NCBI GenBank assembly: GCA_047972995.1
Contig: JBKEBD010000006.1
Span: forward strand, 62,001 to 126,000
DNA length: 64,000 nt
Direction: 5' to 3'
From: JBKEDC01 sp047972995
GTDB taxonomy: Bacteria > Bacteroidota > Bacteroidia > Bacteroidales > Prolixibacteraceae
The position numbers were made by a program, and so were the translations under genes. The notes beneath the pieces were generated by a model. The model was not told the DNA's origin. It worked only from the letters and a program-made list of their open reading frames with translations, and ran no database searches. Positions 51,640 to 60,208 of the stretch are shown piece by piece (positions within the stretch are counted from its first letter, which is position 1; each line of letters starts with the position of its first letter).

Positions 51640-51671
51640 GAGTTGTTGAGTTGTTGAATTGTTGAGTTGTT
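51640..51671. repeat. Four tandem copies of an 8-bp unit (GAGTTGTT) before cysN
   Basis: Units at 51640, 51648, 51656 and 51664; the third has one change (GAATTGTT). They end 4 bases upstream of the cysN start on the minus strand. An 8-bp unit would shift frame and spacing if copy number changes. Confidence 0.85.
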
Positions 51672-51706
51672 TAACACCGTAAGGTCAATTCGTAATTCGT
51701 AATTTT

Positions 51707-52615
51707 TTAAAAGTATCCTTCTCGTTTTTTCTGTTCCATGCTCGCTTCTTGGTCGAAGTCGATCACACGAGTGGTTCTTTCTGAAACGGTCACGGTCATC
51801 ATTTCCTCAATAATTTCCTCAATGGTAGTAGCCGTTGATTCCACCGCCCCGGTTAGCGGATAGCAACCCAAGGTGCGGAAGCGCACCATTTTCATTTCTG
51901 CGGTGTCGGCAAGTTCCTTTGGCATGCGGTTGTCGTCCACCAAAATGAGATTACCGCCCACATTTACCACCGGACGTTCTTGTGCATAATATAAAGGTAC
52001 TATCGGTATGTTTTCTAATCGGATGTATTGCCATACGTCAAGCTCTGTCCAGTTTGAAATGGGGAACACTCGTATTGATTCGCCTTTGTGTACTCTAGCG
52101 TTGAAGATGTCCCAAAGTTCGGGGCGTTGATTTTTCGGGTCCCATTGGTGGAACTTGTCGCGGAAAGAAAAGATACGCTCTTTGGCTCTTGATTTCTCTT
52201 CATCGCGACGGGCACCACCAAAGGCGGCATCGAAGCCATATTTGCTTAGCCCCTCAAGCAGGGCTTGTGTTTTCATGGTGTCGGTATGCACTTTGCTACC
52301 ATGAGAATAAGGTCCGATGCCGGCTTCAAATCCTTTTTTGTTGTAGTGGGTAATTAAGTCCCAGCCTTTTTCTTTGGCATATTTATCGCGAAATTCAATC
52401 ATTTCTTTGAATTTCCATTTCGAGTCGATGTGCATTAATGGGAAAGGCACTTTCCCGGGGTAAAAAGCTTTTTCAGCTAGTCGAACCATCACTGCCGAGT
52501 CTTTGCCGATGGAGTAGAGCATCACGGGATTTTCAAATTCCGCTGCTACTTCGCGAATGATTTGTATCGCTTCGGCTTCCAGCTCGCGCAGGTGTGTAAG
52601 ATTATAATTTTCCAT
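51707..52615 (-). CDS. cysD: Sulfate adenylyltransferase subunit 2
   Basis: A 302-residue protein from the ATG at 52615 (MENYNLTHLRELE). VMLYSIGKDSAVM is the PP-loop of the CysD family; FPLMHIDSKWKF, FGGARRDEEKSR and the C-terminal RTLGCYPLTGAVES are intact. With CysN it activates sulfate to APS. Frame extension to 52651 would overlap the transporter stop, so the internal start is preferred. It lies between the SLC13 permease and cysN. Confidence 0.96.
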   Translation of the reverse strand: MENYNLTHLRELEAEAIQIIREVAAEFENPVMLYSIGKDSAVMVRLAEKAFYPGKVPFPLMHIDSKWKFKEMIEFRDKYAKEKGWDLITHYNKKGFEAGIGPYSHGSKVHTDTMKTQALLEGLSKYGFDAAFGGARRDEEKSRAKERIFSFRDKFHQWDPKNQRPELWDIFNARVHKGESIRVFPISNWTELDVWQYIRLENIPIVPLYYAQERPVVNVGGNLILVDDNRMPKELADTAEMKMVRFRTLGCYPLTGAVESTATTIEEIIEEMMTVTVSERTTRVIDFDQEASMEQKKREGYF

Positions 52616-52638
52616 GTTATATTTTTTGTTTTTCTGTT

Positions 52639-54444
52639 TTAAAAGGGCCAAAATAGGGGGATGAACACTACTGATATGATGAAGGCTATCAGGTTAAGTG
52701 GTAGTCCCACTTTCACGTAGTCCATAAATTTATAGTTTCCTAAACCTTGCACCAGCAAGTTGGTTTGGTAGCCAATGGGGGTGGCAAAGCTTGCCGATGC
52801 TGCAATGCAAATGGCAATGAGAAAGGGTTGCGGATTAACACCGAGTTGATTTGCTGCTGCCAGAGCAATAGGGAAAACTAGTGCTGCTGCTGCGTTGTTG
52901 GTAATAAATTCGGTGAATAGGTTTGTCATGAGATATAGGGTAATTAGCACGCCAATAGGACCCCATGATTTCGAGAAGTTGATGGCTGCATTAGCAATGC
53001 CTGCTGCAGCTCCCGACTCGTGCAGCGCATTGCTGATGCCGAATGCACAGGCAATAGTGATGAGCACATCCCAAGTGATGAATTTGGTGTATTTTCGGTT
53101 GGGCACAATGTTTATCCACGACATGACAACGGCTGTAAGCGCAGCAAAGTAAAACATATCGGGTTTATTGCCATTTAAACTTGGAAGTTTTTGGCTAATT
53201 GTTGCACCAATAATCATTAGCAGCACCAATATCAAGGCAATGGCACGTTGCCCTTTGTATCTTGGCGGAGGCAATTCTCCAATGCTTGATGTAAGATAGA
53301 AAATTTGAGAATTTCCCCAGTTTTTATGGAACTCTTTTGCGGCGAGCATTACCAAGCTATCGCCTGCTTTCATTTTAAAAGAGCCCACTTTGCCTGAAAT
53401 GGTTTCACCATTACGATATACTGCTAGAACCTCAGCACGGTAGTGACTGATAAAATCAAACTCTTCGATGGTGCAATTGATTCCGGGGAATCGAGTGGAA
53501 AGTACTACTTCTATTTGTTCTAAGTTGGAATTGTCTTCCATTCGTTTAAATCGTTGAGCAGCCTCTAGTTTAATGTGTTTGTTGTTTAATAAATTAAGTA
53601 GCTGATCTGATTTTACTCGAATTACGAGCTTGTCATGTTCTGTTAATACGAATGTGTCATTAGATGCATCAATTTTATCTCCATTTCTAACCACAGTTTG
53701 AACTCGAACATTTCGCATGATACTACTTCTACCATTTACTAACTCGCTGCCAATGAGTGCGCTGTTTTTAGTGATGCTTGCATCGAGGAAGTATTTTTTA
53801 TAATCGTTGGAGTTCCGGCGAATGTTGTCTTTTTTACCCGGCAGGAGCTTGTTGCCTATTGTGACCAAATATAAAAAACCAATCAGGGCAATTATAATAC
53901 CCACTTTTCCTGTTTCAAACATTCCTAAACCGGGCATACCGTTCTCTTGCATCAGACCGTGCACTACTAAGTTTGTGGAAGTACCAATGAGTGTGCACAT
54001 TCCCCCAAAAATAGTTGCATAAGAAAGTGGAATGAGGAATTTCTGGGGTGAAAGGTTCATTTTTTCTGCCCAGTTTTTAATAATAGGGGCAAATATAATA
54101 ACAACAGGGGTGTTGTTTAGGAAAGCTGAAAGTGTAGCGACTGGTAAGAGAATTTTGGTAAGAGTGAATGGGAATTTTCCTCTTCGTTTGGGTAGGTAAT
54201 TACGAGCCACCAAATTTAGTGCTCCAGAATAGCGCACGCCTGCACTCACTAGAAATAAGACGGCCACGGTGAGCATTCCTTTGTTGGAAAATCCGGCAAG
54301 GGCTTGTTCAGAATCGATCACGCCCGAAATCATCAACACCGTTAGTGCCGAAAAAAACACCATCCCGGGACGCATTAAGTCGTAGATTAGTGCAATAATC
54401 ACGAGTAGTATAATACCGATAACAAATATAGCCTCTGCAGTCAT
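52639..54444 (-). CDS. SLC13-family permease with TrkA-C domains, probable sulfate transporter
   Basis: A 601-residue protein from the ATG at 54444 (MTAEAIFVIGI). About eleven membrane helices; the conserved NNTPVVIIFAP and GTSTNLVVHGL (first half) and the ITNNAAAALVFPIA, TPIGYQTNLLV (second half) form the two SNT-type substrate loops. Between them lie two RCK_C/TrkA-C domains (about residues 200-370). Linkage to cysD-cysN makes sulfate the likely substrate. First gene of the operon. Confidence 0.88.
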   Translation of the reverse strand: MTAEAIFVIGIILLVIIALIYDLMRPGMVFFSALTVLMISGVIDSEQALAGFSNKGMLTVAVLFLVSAGVRYSGALNLVARNYLPKRRGKFPFTLTKILLPVATLSAFLNNTPVVIIFAPIIKNWAEKMNLSPQKFLIPLSYATIFGGMCTLIGTSTNLVVHGLMQENGMPGLGMFETGKVGIIIALIGFLYLVTIGNKLLPGKKDNIRRNSNDYKKYFLDASITKNSALIGSELVNGRSSIMRNVRVQTVVRNGDKIDASNDTFVLTEHDKLVIRVKSDQLLNLLNNKHIKLEAAQRFKRMEDNSNLEQIEVVLSTRFPGINCTIEEFDFISHYRAEVLAVYRNGETISGKVGSFKMKAGDSLVMLAAKEFHKNWGNSQIFYLTSSIGELPPPRYKGQRAIALILVLLMIIGATISQKLPSLNGNKPDMFYFAALTAVVMSWINIVPNRKYTKFITWDVLITIACAFGISNALHESGAAAGIANAAINFSKSWGPIGVLITLYLMTNLFTEFITNNAAAALVFPIALAAANQLGVNPQPFLIAICIAASASFATPIGYQTNLLVQGLGNYKFMDYVKVGLPLNLIAFIISVVFIPLFWPF

Positions 54445-54596
54445 AAAATCCTCTTTTTTTGACAGAGGCAAAGATAACGGGAGTAATTACTTTTGTTATG
54501 GATATAAATACCTACTTTGAAAGAAAAAGGAGAGTAGTTAGAAATGGTTCTAAATTTTGCGTATATCTCCAACTAACTGCATCTTTCTTAGTAGCA

Positions 54597-54680
54597 TACC
54601 GAAGCTTCACTTTTGATTTTTTTGTTGTTCGGTAGGTTACCGAAGCTTCACTTTTGCACTTTTTGTTGTTCGGTAAGTTA
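54597..54680. repeat. 41-42-bp tandem repeats, locus C
   Basis: Two units start at 54597 and 54638. Both begin TACCGAAGCTTCACTTTTG and end TTTTGTTGTTCGGTA, so each unit also has complementary ends (TACCGAA with TTCGGTA) able to fold as a hairpin. They lie between the SLC13 permease start and the fRMsr stop. Confidence 0.85.
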
Positions 54681-54707
54681 AGGTCAGGCGCATTATTGTT
54701 TGGAGAA

Positions 54708-55154
54708 TCATAGCTTCGGTGCTAATAATTGACAAGCAGCTTCAAGAAAATATTTGTCTTCGTCGGTGAAAGGGGCAGGCGAGTGGCTATCAATATCAAG
54801 CTCTGCCACAAATTCGCCATCTTTCACGATAGGTACGACAATTTCCGATTGTACATCTAAGCCGCAAGAAATGTAATTGTCCATTTGAGTAACATCTTGC
54901 ACCACCATAGTGGTTTTGCTTGCTGCCACTTGTCCGCACACCCCTTTCCCGATGTCAATATGCGTGTGCTGTGTCGGTTTGCCTACAAAATTGCCAAGCA
55001 CCAATTCCCCATTTTCTAAGATGTAAAATCCTACCCAATCGTAGTGATAGATTTGTTCCTTCAGTAAGGAGCAAATATCGAGCAGTAAACTAGGTTTATT
55101 TTCTTCAACCATTTGCTCAATTTCAATTAGGCAATTTTGAAATGTGATGTTCAT
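54708..55154 (-). CDS. GAF-domain free methionine-R-sulfoxide reductase
   Basis: A 148-residue single GAF domain. DWVGFYIL, GKGVCGQVA and ISCGLDVQSEIVVPI are the fRMsr signature, with the reactive Cys residues in the latter two blocks. It reduces free (R)-methionine sulfoxide, an antioxidant function; E. coli MsrC is the model. It is 2 bases after pyrI on the same strand, so probably co-transcribed with pyrBI. Confidence 0.9.
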   Translation of the reverse strand: MNITFQNCLIEIEQMVEENKPSLLLDICSLLKEQIYHYDWVGFYILENGELVLGNFVGKPTQHTHIDIGKGVCGQVAASKTTMVVQDVTQMDNYISCGLDVQSEIVVPIVKDGEFVAELDIDSHSPAPFTDEDKYFLEAACQLLAPKL

Positions 55155-55156
55155 GC

Positions 55157-55633
55157 TTATTTAATTACAATCTGGTTTTCATAGGTAATTTTCTCGCAAT
55201 ACTTACACTTCAGGTGAATAGGGCTTGTGCTGGTGACCCGAAAAAAAGTGTTCATCGGTTCATTGTTGGTAATACATTTGGGGTTGAAGCATTTCACAAT
55301 ACCCGTAACGGTTTCGGGCACTTCCACCACCTTTTTCTCCACCACCTCATAATCTTTAATCACATTAATCTTAGCATTGGGTGCAATGAGTGCAATTTTG
55401 TCTACCTCATTAGGGGCAAAAAACAAATTGGCTACCTTAATAATTGCTTTATTTCCTTGCGTATTACTGTCGAGGTTTGCTCCGAAAGTAATCATATTAG
55501 CAGTTTTGTCAAGCCCAAGAATAGAGATGACTTTAAATAAACTTTCCGATGGAATGTGGTCAATCACGGTACCGTTTTCAAGAGCGCTAACTTTAAGTTT
55601 TAGTCTCTTGTTTCTTTTGTCAGTTGAAAGCAT
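55157..55633 (-). CDS. pyrI: Aspartate carbamoyltransferase regulatory chain
   Basis: A 158-residue protein. The N-terminal allosteric domain (GTVIDHIPSESLFKVISIL) and the C-terminal zinc domain with four Cys (VKCFNPKCITN and LKCKYCEK) are complete. It confers CTP/ATP control on PyrB. It follows pyrB after one base, so the two are co-translated. Confidence 0.97.
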   Translation of the reverse strand: MLSTDKRNKRLKLKVSALENGTVIDHIPSESLFKVISILGLDKTANMITFGANLDSNTQGNKAIIKVANLFFAPNEVDKIALIAPNAKINVIKDYEVVEKKVVEVPETVTGIVKCFNPKCITNNEPMNTFFRVTSTSPIHLKCKYCEKITYENQIVIK

Positions 55634-55634
55634 C

Positions 55635-56543
55635 TTATTTGAGATTTAAAGCGTGAGAAATAATAGCTTGACGAGTGTATAAGCCATTTAATGCTTGCTC
55701 GAAGTAATAAGCCTTAGGATTGTTATCTACATCGGTGGCAATTTCATTTACACGGGGGAGTGGGTGAAGAATTCGAAGCGATTCTTTCGTGTTCTGAAGC
55801 ATATCATTTTTGAGGATATACACGTTTTTCACCTTTTCGTATTCTATAGGGTCGGAGAATCTTTCTTTTTGCACACGAGTCATATAAAGAATGTCAGCTT
55901 CTGAAATAATATCATTAAACTCTAGGTGCTCGTAATATTTAATGCCTTTGTCGGTAAGGAAGTTTTTGTATTCATTAGGCATGGCAAGTTCTTCGGGAGC
56001 AATAAAGTTGAATACTGGATTTTTGAATTCAGACATTGCCATGAGTAGAGAATGCACCGTACGACCATATTTTAAATCGCCTACCATGAATAGATTTATG
56101 TCGTCAAGTCTTCCTTGAGTTTTCAAGATAGAATACATATCGAGAAGAGTTTGCGAGGGGTGCTGATTAGCACCATCGCCCGCATTAATGATTGGCACGG
56201 GCGAAATTTCAGCAGCATATCGAGCAGCTCCTTCTAGTGGGTGTCTCATCACGATGAGATCGGCATAGTTGGAAACCATTTTAATGGTGTCATGCAGTGT
56301 TTCCCCTTTGCTTACACTCGATGAATTAGAGTCGCTGAAGCCAATGATTCTACCACCAAGGCGGTTGATTGCTGTTTCGAAACTTAATCTGGTTCTTGTT
56401 GAAGGCTCAAAGAAGAGCGATGCCACTACCTTTCCTTCAAGTAGTCGTTGGTTGGGGTTCTGCTCAAAGTTGGCAGCTAGCTCCATAATGCGGAGATACT
56501 CCTCTTTGGAGAAATCAGTGATTGAAATTAAATCTTTTTTCAT
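55635..56543 (-). CDS. pyrB: Aspartate carbamoyltransferase catalytic chain
   Basis: A 302-residue protein. FFEPSTRTRLSFE (45-57) is the carbamoyl phosphate site, MRHPLEGAAR and HPSQTLLDMYSI complete it, and LHPLPRVNEI is the aspartate loop. It makes carbamoyl aspartate, the committed step of pyrimidine synthesis. Normal length. Confidence 0.98.
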   Translation of the reverse strand: MKKDLISITDFSKEEYLRIMELAANFEQNPNQRLLEGKVVASLFFEPSTRTRLSFETAINRLGGRIIGFSDSNSSSVSKGETLHDTIKMVSNYADLIVMRHPLEGAARYAAEISPVPIINAGDGANQHPSQTLLDMYSILKTQGRLDDINLFMVGDLKYGRTVHSLLMAMSEFKNPVFNFIAPEELAMPNEYKNFLTDKGIKYYEHLEFNDIISEADILYMTRVQKERFSDPIEYEKVKNVYILKNDMLQNTKESLRILHPLPRVNEIATDVDNNPKAYYFEQALNGLYTRQAIISHALNLK

Positions 56544-56628
56544 CTGTTTTATTTCTTAGTGCGAAGCAGCATTGTGCGAAGTGCGAAGTGCAATTCTGCA
56601 TTAACCAACCTAGCTCTCTTTTTACTTG

Positions 56629-57225
56629 CTATTTTTTTACCTTAACCCCTTCAATATCTTCAAACTGTTTGATGATTCGTTCGCTGTCGTTTTCTCTCAC
56701 TGCTGTGAGTATTCGGCATCGGAGGTCAAAATTATTCTTTTTTTGTTCAATCAGTTCATTCTTGAATACTTTCATCACATCATTCATTGCGAGGTAATCA
56801 AATTCTACCCAGAAATTCACCATCACAAGTTGTTCTTCAATTTCGGCTGCTTCAATAGATAAAGCTGCGGCATTACGATATGCATTAATTAGTCCGCTTG
56901 TGCCAAGAAGTACTCCTCCAAAATATCTCACAACAACAATAAGAATATTTGTAAGCCCAGACTTCTGAATCTGTCCCAATATCGGTTTGCCTGCTGTCGA
57001 TGAAGGTTCCCCATCGTCATTGGCTCGGAAGTTTGTCAGGTCAGCACCTAGTCGCCAAGCATAGCAATGATGCCGAGCCGCATAGTGTTCTTTTTTGAGT
57101 GCTTGAATGTGTTCTTTAATTTCCTCTTCTGTTTCCACAGGGTAAGCATAGGCAATAAACTTGCTTCCTTTGTCTTTGAATAAGGCTTCTGTTGGTGATG
57201 ATATGGTTAAAAATGAATCGTTCAT
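56629..57225 (-). CDS. YigZ/IMPACT family protein
   Basis: A 198-residue protein. The N-terminal UPF0029 domain has GSKFIAYAYPV, AARHHCYAWRLG, NDDGEPSSTAGKPIL and VVRYFGGVLLGTSGL, which define the family; a C-terminal ferredoxin-like domain follows. It may bind nucleic acid or act on translation (the eukaryotic IMPACT regulates GCN2), but its bacterial role is unclear. It lies downstream of the dnaA terminator. Confidence 0.92.
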   Translation of the reverse strand: MNDSFLTISSPTEALFKDKGSKFIAYAYPVETEEEIKEHIQALKKEHYAARHHCYAWRLGADLTNFRANDDGEPSSTAGKPILGQIQKSGLTNILIVVVRYFGGVLLGTSGLINAYRNAAALSIEAAEIEEQLVMVNFWVEFDYLAMNDVMKVFKNELIEQKKNNFDLRCRILTAVRENDSERIIKQFEDIEGVKVKK

Positions 57226-57233
57226 ATTTACTC

Positions 57234-57268
57234 AAAAAATAGGCAACCCATACGGATTGCCTATTTCA
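57234..57268 (-). terminator. Terminator after dnaA
   Basis: A 9-bp stem (57238-57246 with 57257-57265), 10-base loop, followed on the minus strand by six T. Confidence 0.88.
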
Positions 57269-57271
57269 TAA

Positions 57272-58696
57272 TTAAAGCTTTAATTTTTGTTCTACTTTAT
57301 GGAATGTCGTTTTGAAATCTTTATCAGTTTCAATTAAGTTTTTGATTACTTTGCAAGCGTGCAAAACAGTAGCATGGTCTTTTTTTCCAATTTGAGCACC
57401 AATGGCAGAATAAGATTGGTTTGTCATTTCTTTAGAAAAGAACATGGCTAATTGTCTAGCCTGCACAATTTCTCTTTTTCTAGTTTTTGACTGAATGGCT
57501 TCTACTTCCAAACCAAAACTATCGCAAACTACTTTAGAAATATAATCCACAGAAAGTTCAACCTTCGTACTTTTCACTAATTTATTGATGAGCTTGCTTG
57601 CTAGGTCAAGTGTAATTTCTTTTTTGTTGAGCGTAGCTTGCGCAAGTAACGATACCAATGCACCTTCTAATTCTCTCACGTTGGTTGTAATGTGAGATGC
57701 AATATATTCGAGTACATCATCAGAAAATGTCATGCCATCTTTATGAGCTTTGTTCTTTAAGATGCGCATTCGAGTTTCAAAATCGGGAGCTTCAATTTCA
57801 GCTGATAGTCCCCATTTGAATCGAGAGAGTAATCGCTCTTCCATACCTCCTAAGTCGATAGGAGAAGTATCGGAAGTTAGAATTAATTGTTTTCCGCTCT
57901 GATGAAGATGGTTGAAAATATGGAAAAATGTCAATTGCGTTTTTGTTTTTCCCGCCAATTCCTGCACGTCGTCTAGAATCAATACATCGATCATTTGATA
58001 GAAATACATGAAGTCATTAATATTTCCATTCTTTGATGCTTCAGTGTATTGGTTCATGAAATAATTGGCAGCAACATACAACACTGTTTTTTCTGGAAAG
58101 CGTTGTTTTGTTTCTATACCAATGGCTTGTGCTAGGTGGGTTTTCCCTAAGCCAGATCGTCCAAATATCATGAGAGGGTTGAAGGCTGTTCCTCCGGGAT
58201 TCTGAGCTACAGCATAACCCGCAGCACGAGCTAGGCTGTTGCATTCTCCCTCTATATATGTGTCGAAGTTATTATTTGCTTGCAGTCTAGGGTCAACGTG
58301 TAATTTTTGAATGCCCGGAATAACAAACGGATTCTTAATTGTTTTTTCAGGAGAATTAGAAATCGGAATATCCATCGGCTTATTATATAGCTGATTGGTA
58401 TTACTAGTGGGGTAGTTTACAGTGCACGGCTCATTTGCTTGATTAGTCATCACGATGGAATATTCTAATTTAGCTTGGTCGCCAATGGTTTTGTAAAGTG
58501 TTTTCTTAAGCAAATCAATGTATTGCTCCTCTAAATACTCATAGAAGAATGGACTTGGAACTTGAATCGTTAATGTTTGCTCTACTAATTTGATAGGCAC
58601 GATAGGCTCAAACCAAGTTTTGTAGCTAATAGGAGGTATAATGTCGCGAATTATTCCAAGGCAATTATTCCAAATTTCTTGATGAGTGTTAGGCAT
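57272..58696 (-). CDS. dnaA: Chromosomal replication initiator DnaA
   Basis: A 474-residue protein. Domain I (residues 1-80) binds helicase and regulators, a variable linker follows, then the AAA+ domain with Walker A FGRSGLGKTH (about 178-187) and Walker B VLILDDVQEL, and the C-terminal DNA-binding helix-turn-helix with the DnaA signature KKDHATVLHACK. It unwinds oriC and loads the helicase. A perfect DnaA box (58724-58732) lies 28 bases upstream of its start. dnaN is not adjacent. Confidence 0.98.
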   Translation of the reverse strand: MPNTHQEIWNNCLGIIRDIIPPISYKTWFEPIVPIKLVEQTLTIQVPSPFFYEYLEEQYIDLLKKTLYKTIGDQAKLEYSIVMTNQANEPCTVNYPTSNTNQLYNKPMDIPISNSPEKTIKNPFVIPGIQKLHVDPRLQANNNFDTYIEGECNSLARAAGYAVAQNPGGTAFNPLMIFGRSGLGKTHLAQAIGIETKQRFPEKTVLYVAANYFMNQYTEASKNGNINDFMYFYQMIDVLILDDVQELAGKTKTQLTFFHIFNHLHQSGKQLILTSDTSPIDLGGMEERLLSRFKWGLSAEIEAPDFETRMRILKNKAHKDGMTFSDDVLEYIASHITTNVRELEGALVSLLAQATLNKKEITLDLASKLINKLVKSTKVELSVDYISKVVCDSFGLEVEAIQSKTRKREIVQARQLAMFFSKEMTNQSYSAIGAQIGKKDHATVLHACKVIKNLIETDKDFKTTFHKVEQKLKL

Positions 58697-58962
58697 GATT
58701 TACTGTTCTCTTGATTAAAGTTTTTATCCACATGAGAACTTATCTATCTCATAGGGAGAGCAAATCTCAAGAAAAAAAAGTTGAAAAAAAAATGGATTTC
58801 GACTTGATTTTTAAATATCAACAGTAACCTGTTTATAACTCAATATATTACAAAATAAATTTTTATCAAAAAAGTTATAAGTAGCTTATAGTCAGTAGAG
58901 TGAAGTTGGTGTTGATTCTAAGTTGTTTATTTGGTGTTAGTTATAGAAAAGGCGAGAAAAAG
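58697..58962. other. dnaA upstream region with a DnaA box; candidate oriC or autoregulatory site
   Basis: An AT-rich 266-bp gap. TTATCCACA at 58724-58732 is an exact DnaA box. The remainder contains long A and T runs but I find no further perfect box. Either a dnaA autoregulatory site or part of an origin is possible; a cluster of boxes would be needed to claim oriC. Confidence 0.4.
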
Positions 58963-60195
58963 CTAGTTCGAAAGCTTTTTAGTAGCTTTACTTAACTTAA
59001 TTTCTTTTCCATTTTTATAGGCTATCAATTCTGCTGCAGAGAAACTCTTTTGTACCTCTAAAAGCAGCTTGCTTGCAGCTGAAAAATCATGCTGCATGGG
59101 GGTAACATAACTATAGATTCCTTTGTCGTATATTTCCTCCACATTTAAGTGTTTGAAAAGAGGGCTATCTAAATCAATCTGAGCCGAAGAATCTAATAGG
59201 CAAACTCTAAAAGTGTAATTTTCATTACGCTCAATGTCTGCCGATGAGATATAAATATCTTTTCCAAAATCAACCCCTGTGAGCTTCACATATTTGGAAG
59301 GGTTGTTTTGGAAATCAACGAGCAAATGATTTAATGATTCAGAAGCTTCGTTTAGGTTTAGATATAAGTTCTTGTCGTTAACTAGGGCTCCAAGTGAACC
59401 TTCACCACTTTCAATTTTGGCTAAAATAGTAGAAAGATTATCGATGGTGCTTTTGAGATTGCTAGAGGCAAGGCTGTCTGACATTGTCGATAAATTTGCT
59501 GAAATTCGATTAATGTCGTTAGAGCTTAGAGCAAGTGCAGTTGAAATTGTGTCAATATTACTAATAATGTTGTTTAACCCTTTACTTTGTGCTGTTAATA
59601 TAAGATTGAGTTGTGCAGATATATCAGCCATATTTTGCATGGTGCTGTTGAAATGAGCAATGCTTAGTTTTAGGTTTTGCTGGGTTTCTACATCTAGTAT
59701 GTTGTTTAGAGCATATACGGTTGAATCTAAAGAAGAGATTAGATTTTCGGCTTTGTTTTTGATGGGAATAACTTCACTGCCAAGTAATTCAATCATGCCA
59801 CTTTCAATTGAAGATGGAAGTGTGTCTCCCTCGCTGTAGTATTCACTATTTTGATATAAGGCTAGCTTTATGGCTTTTGTTCCAAGCAGATCGCTAGATG
59901 TTAGGATGGACTTAGAGCCTTTGGGTATTTTAATATCGCCTTCAATAGCAAGTTTAACAAGGAAAGATCCATCATTTGCATTAGAGAAGGACACGTCTTG
60001 AATCGAACCAACTTGGTAGCCATTGATTAGGATGGCACTCGACTTTACCAAACCTTCTACACGTTCGTATCTGGCGTAGTAGGTAGTACTTTTTTTGAAA
60101 ATATCAATTCCCTTTAAATAGTTTATTCCCCAAACTAATATGGCGATGCAGCAAATAACTAGAGCTCCCAGTTTAATGTATTTCTTATTTTTCAT
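58963..60195 (-). CDS. MCE/MlaD-family protein
   Basis: A 410-residue protein from the ATG at 60195 (MKNKKYIKLGALVICC). One membrane helix (residues 8-27), an MCE domain (about 35-115: YYARYERVEGLVKSSAILINGYQVGSI given in part as the hallmark G-L-x-x-x-x-x-V-x-x-x-G-x-x-V-G), then a long helical tail (135-330) that would form a tube or needle. MCE proteins carry lipids between inner and outer membranes. The usual ATPase and permease genes (mlaE, mlaF) are not here. It is 13 bases after the amidase gene. Confidence 0.88.
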   Translation of the reverse strand: MKNKKYIKLGALVICCIAILVWGINYLKGIDIFKKSTTYYARYERVEGLVKSSAILINGYQVGSIQDVSFSNANDGSFLVKLAIEGDIKIPKGSKSILTSSDLLGTKAIKLALYQNSEYYSEGDTLPSSIESGMIELLGSEVIPIKNKAENLISSLDSTVYALNNILDVETQQNLKLSIAHFNSTMQNMADISAQLNLILTAQSKGLNNIISNIDTISTALALSSNDINRISANLSTMSDSLASSNLKSTIDNLSTILAKIESGEGSLGALVNDKNLYLNLNEASESLNHLLVDFQNNPSKYVKLTGVDFGKDIYISSADIERNENYTFRVCLLDSSAQIDLDSPLFKHLNVEEIYDKGIYSYVTPMQHDFSAASKLLLEVQKSFSAAELIAYKNGKEIKLSKATKKLSN

Positions 60196-60208
60196 TTGTG
60201 TTTCGTGT

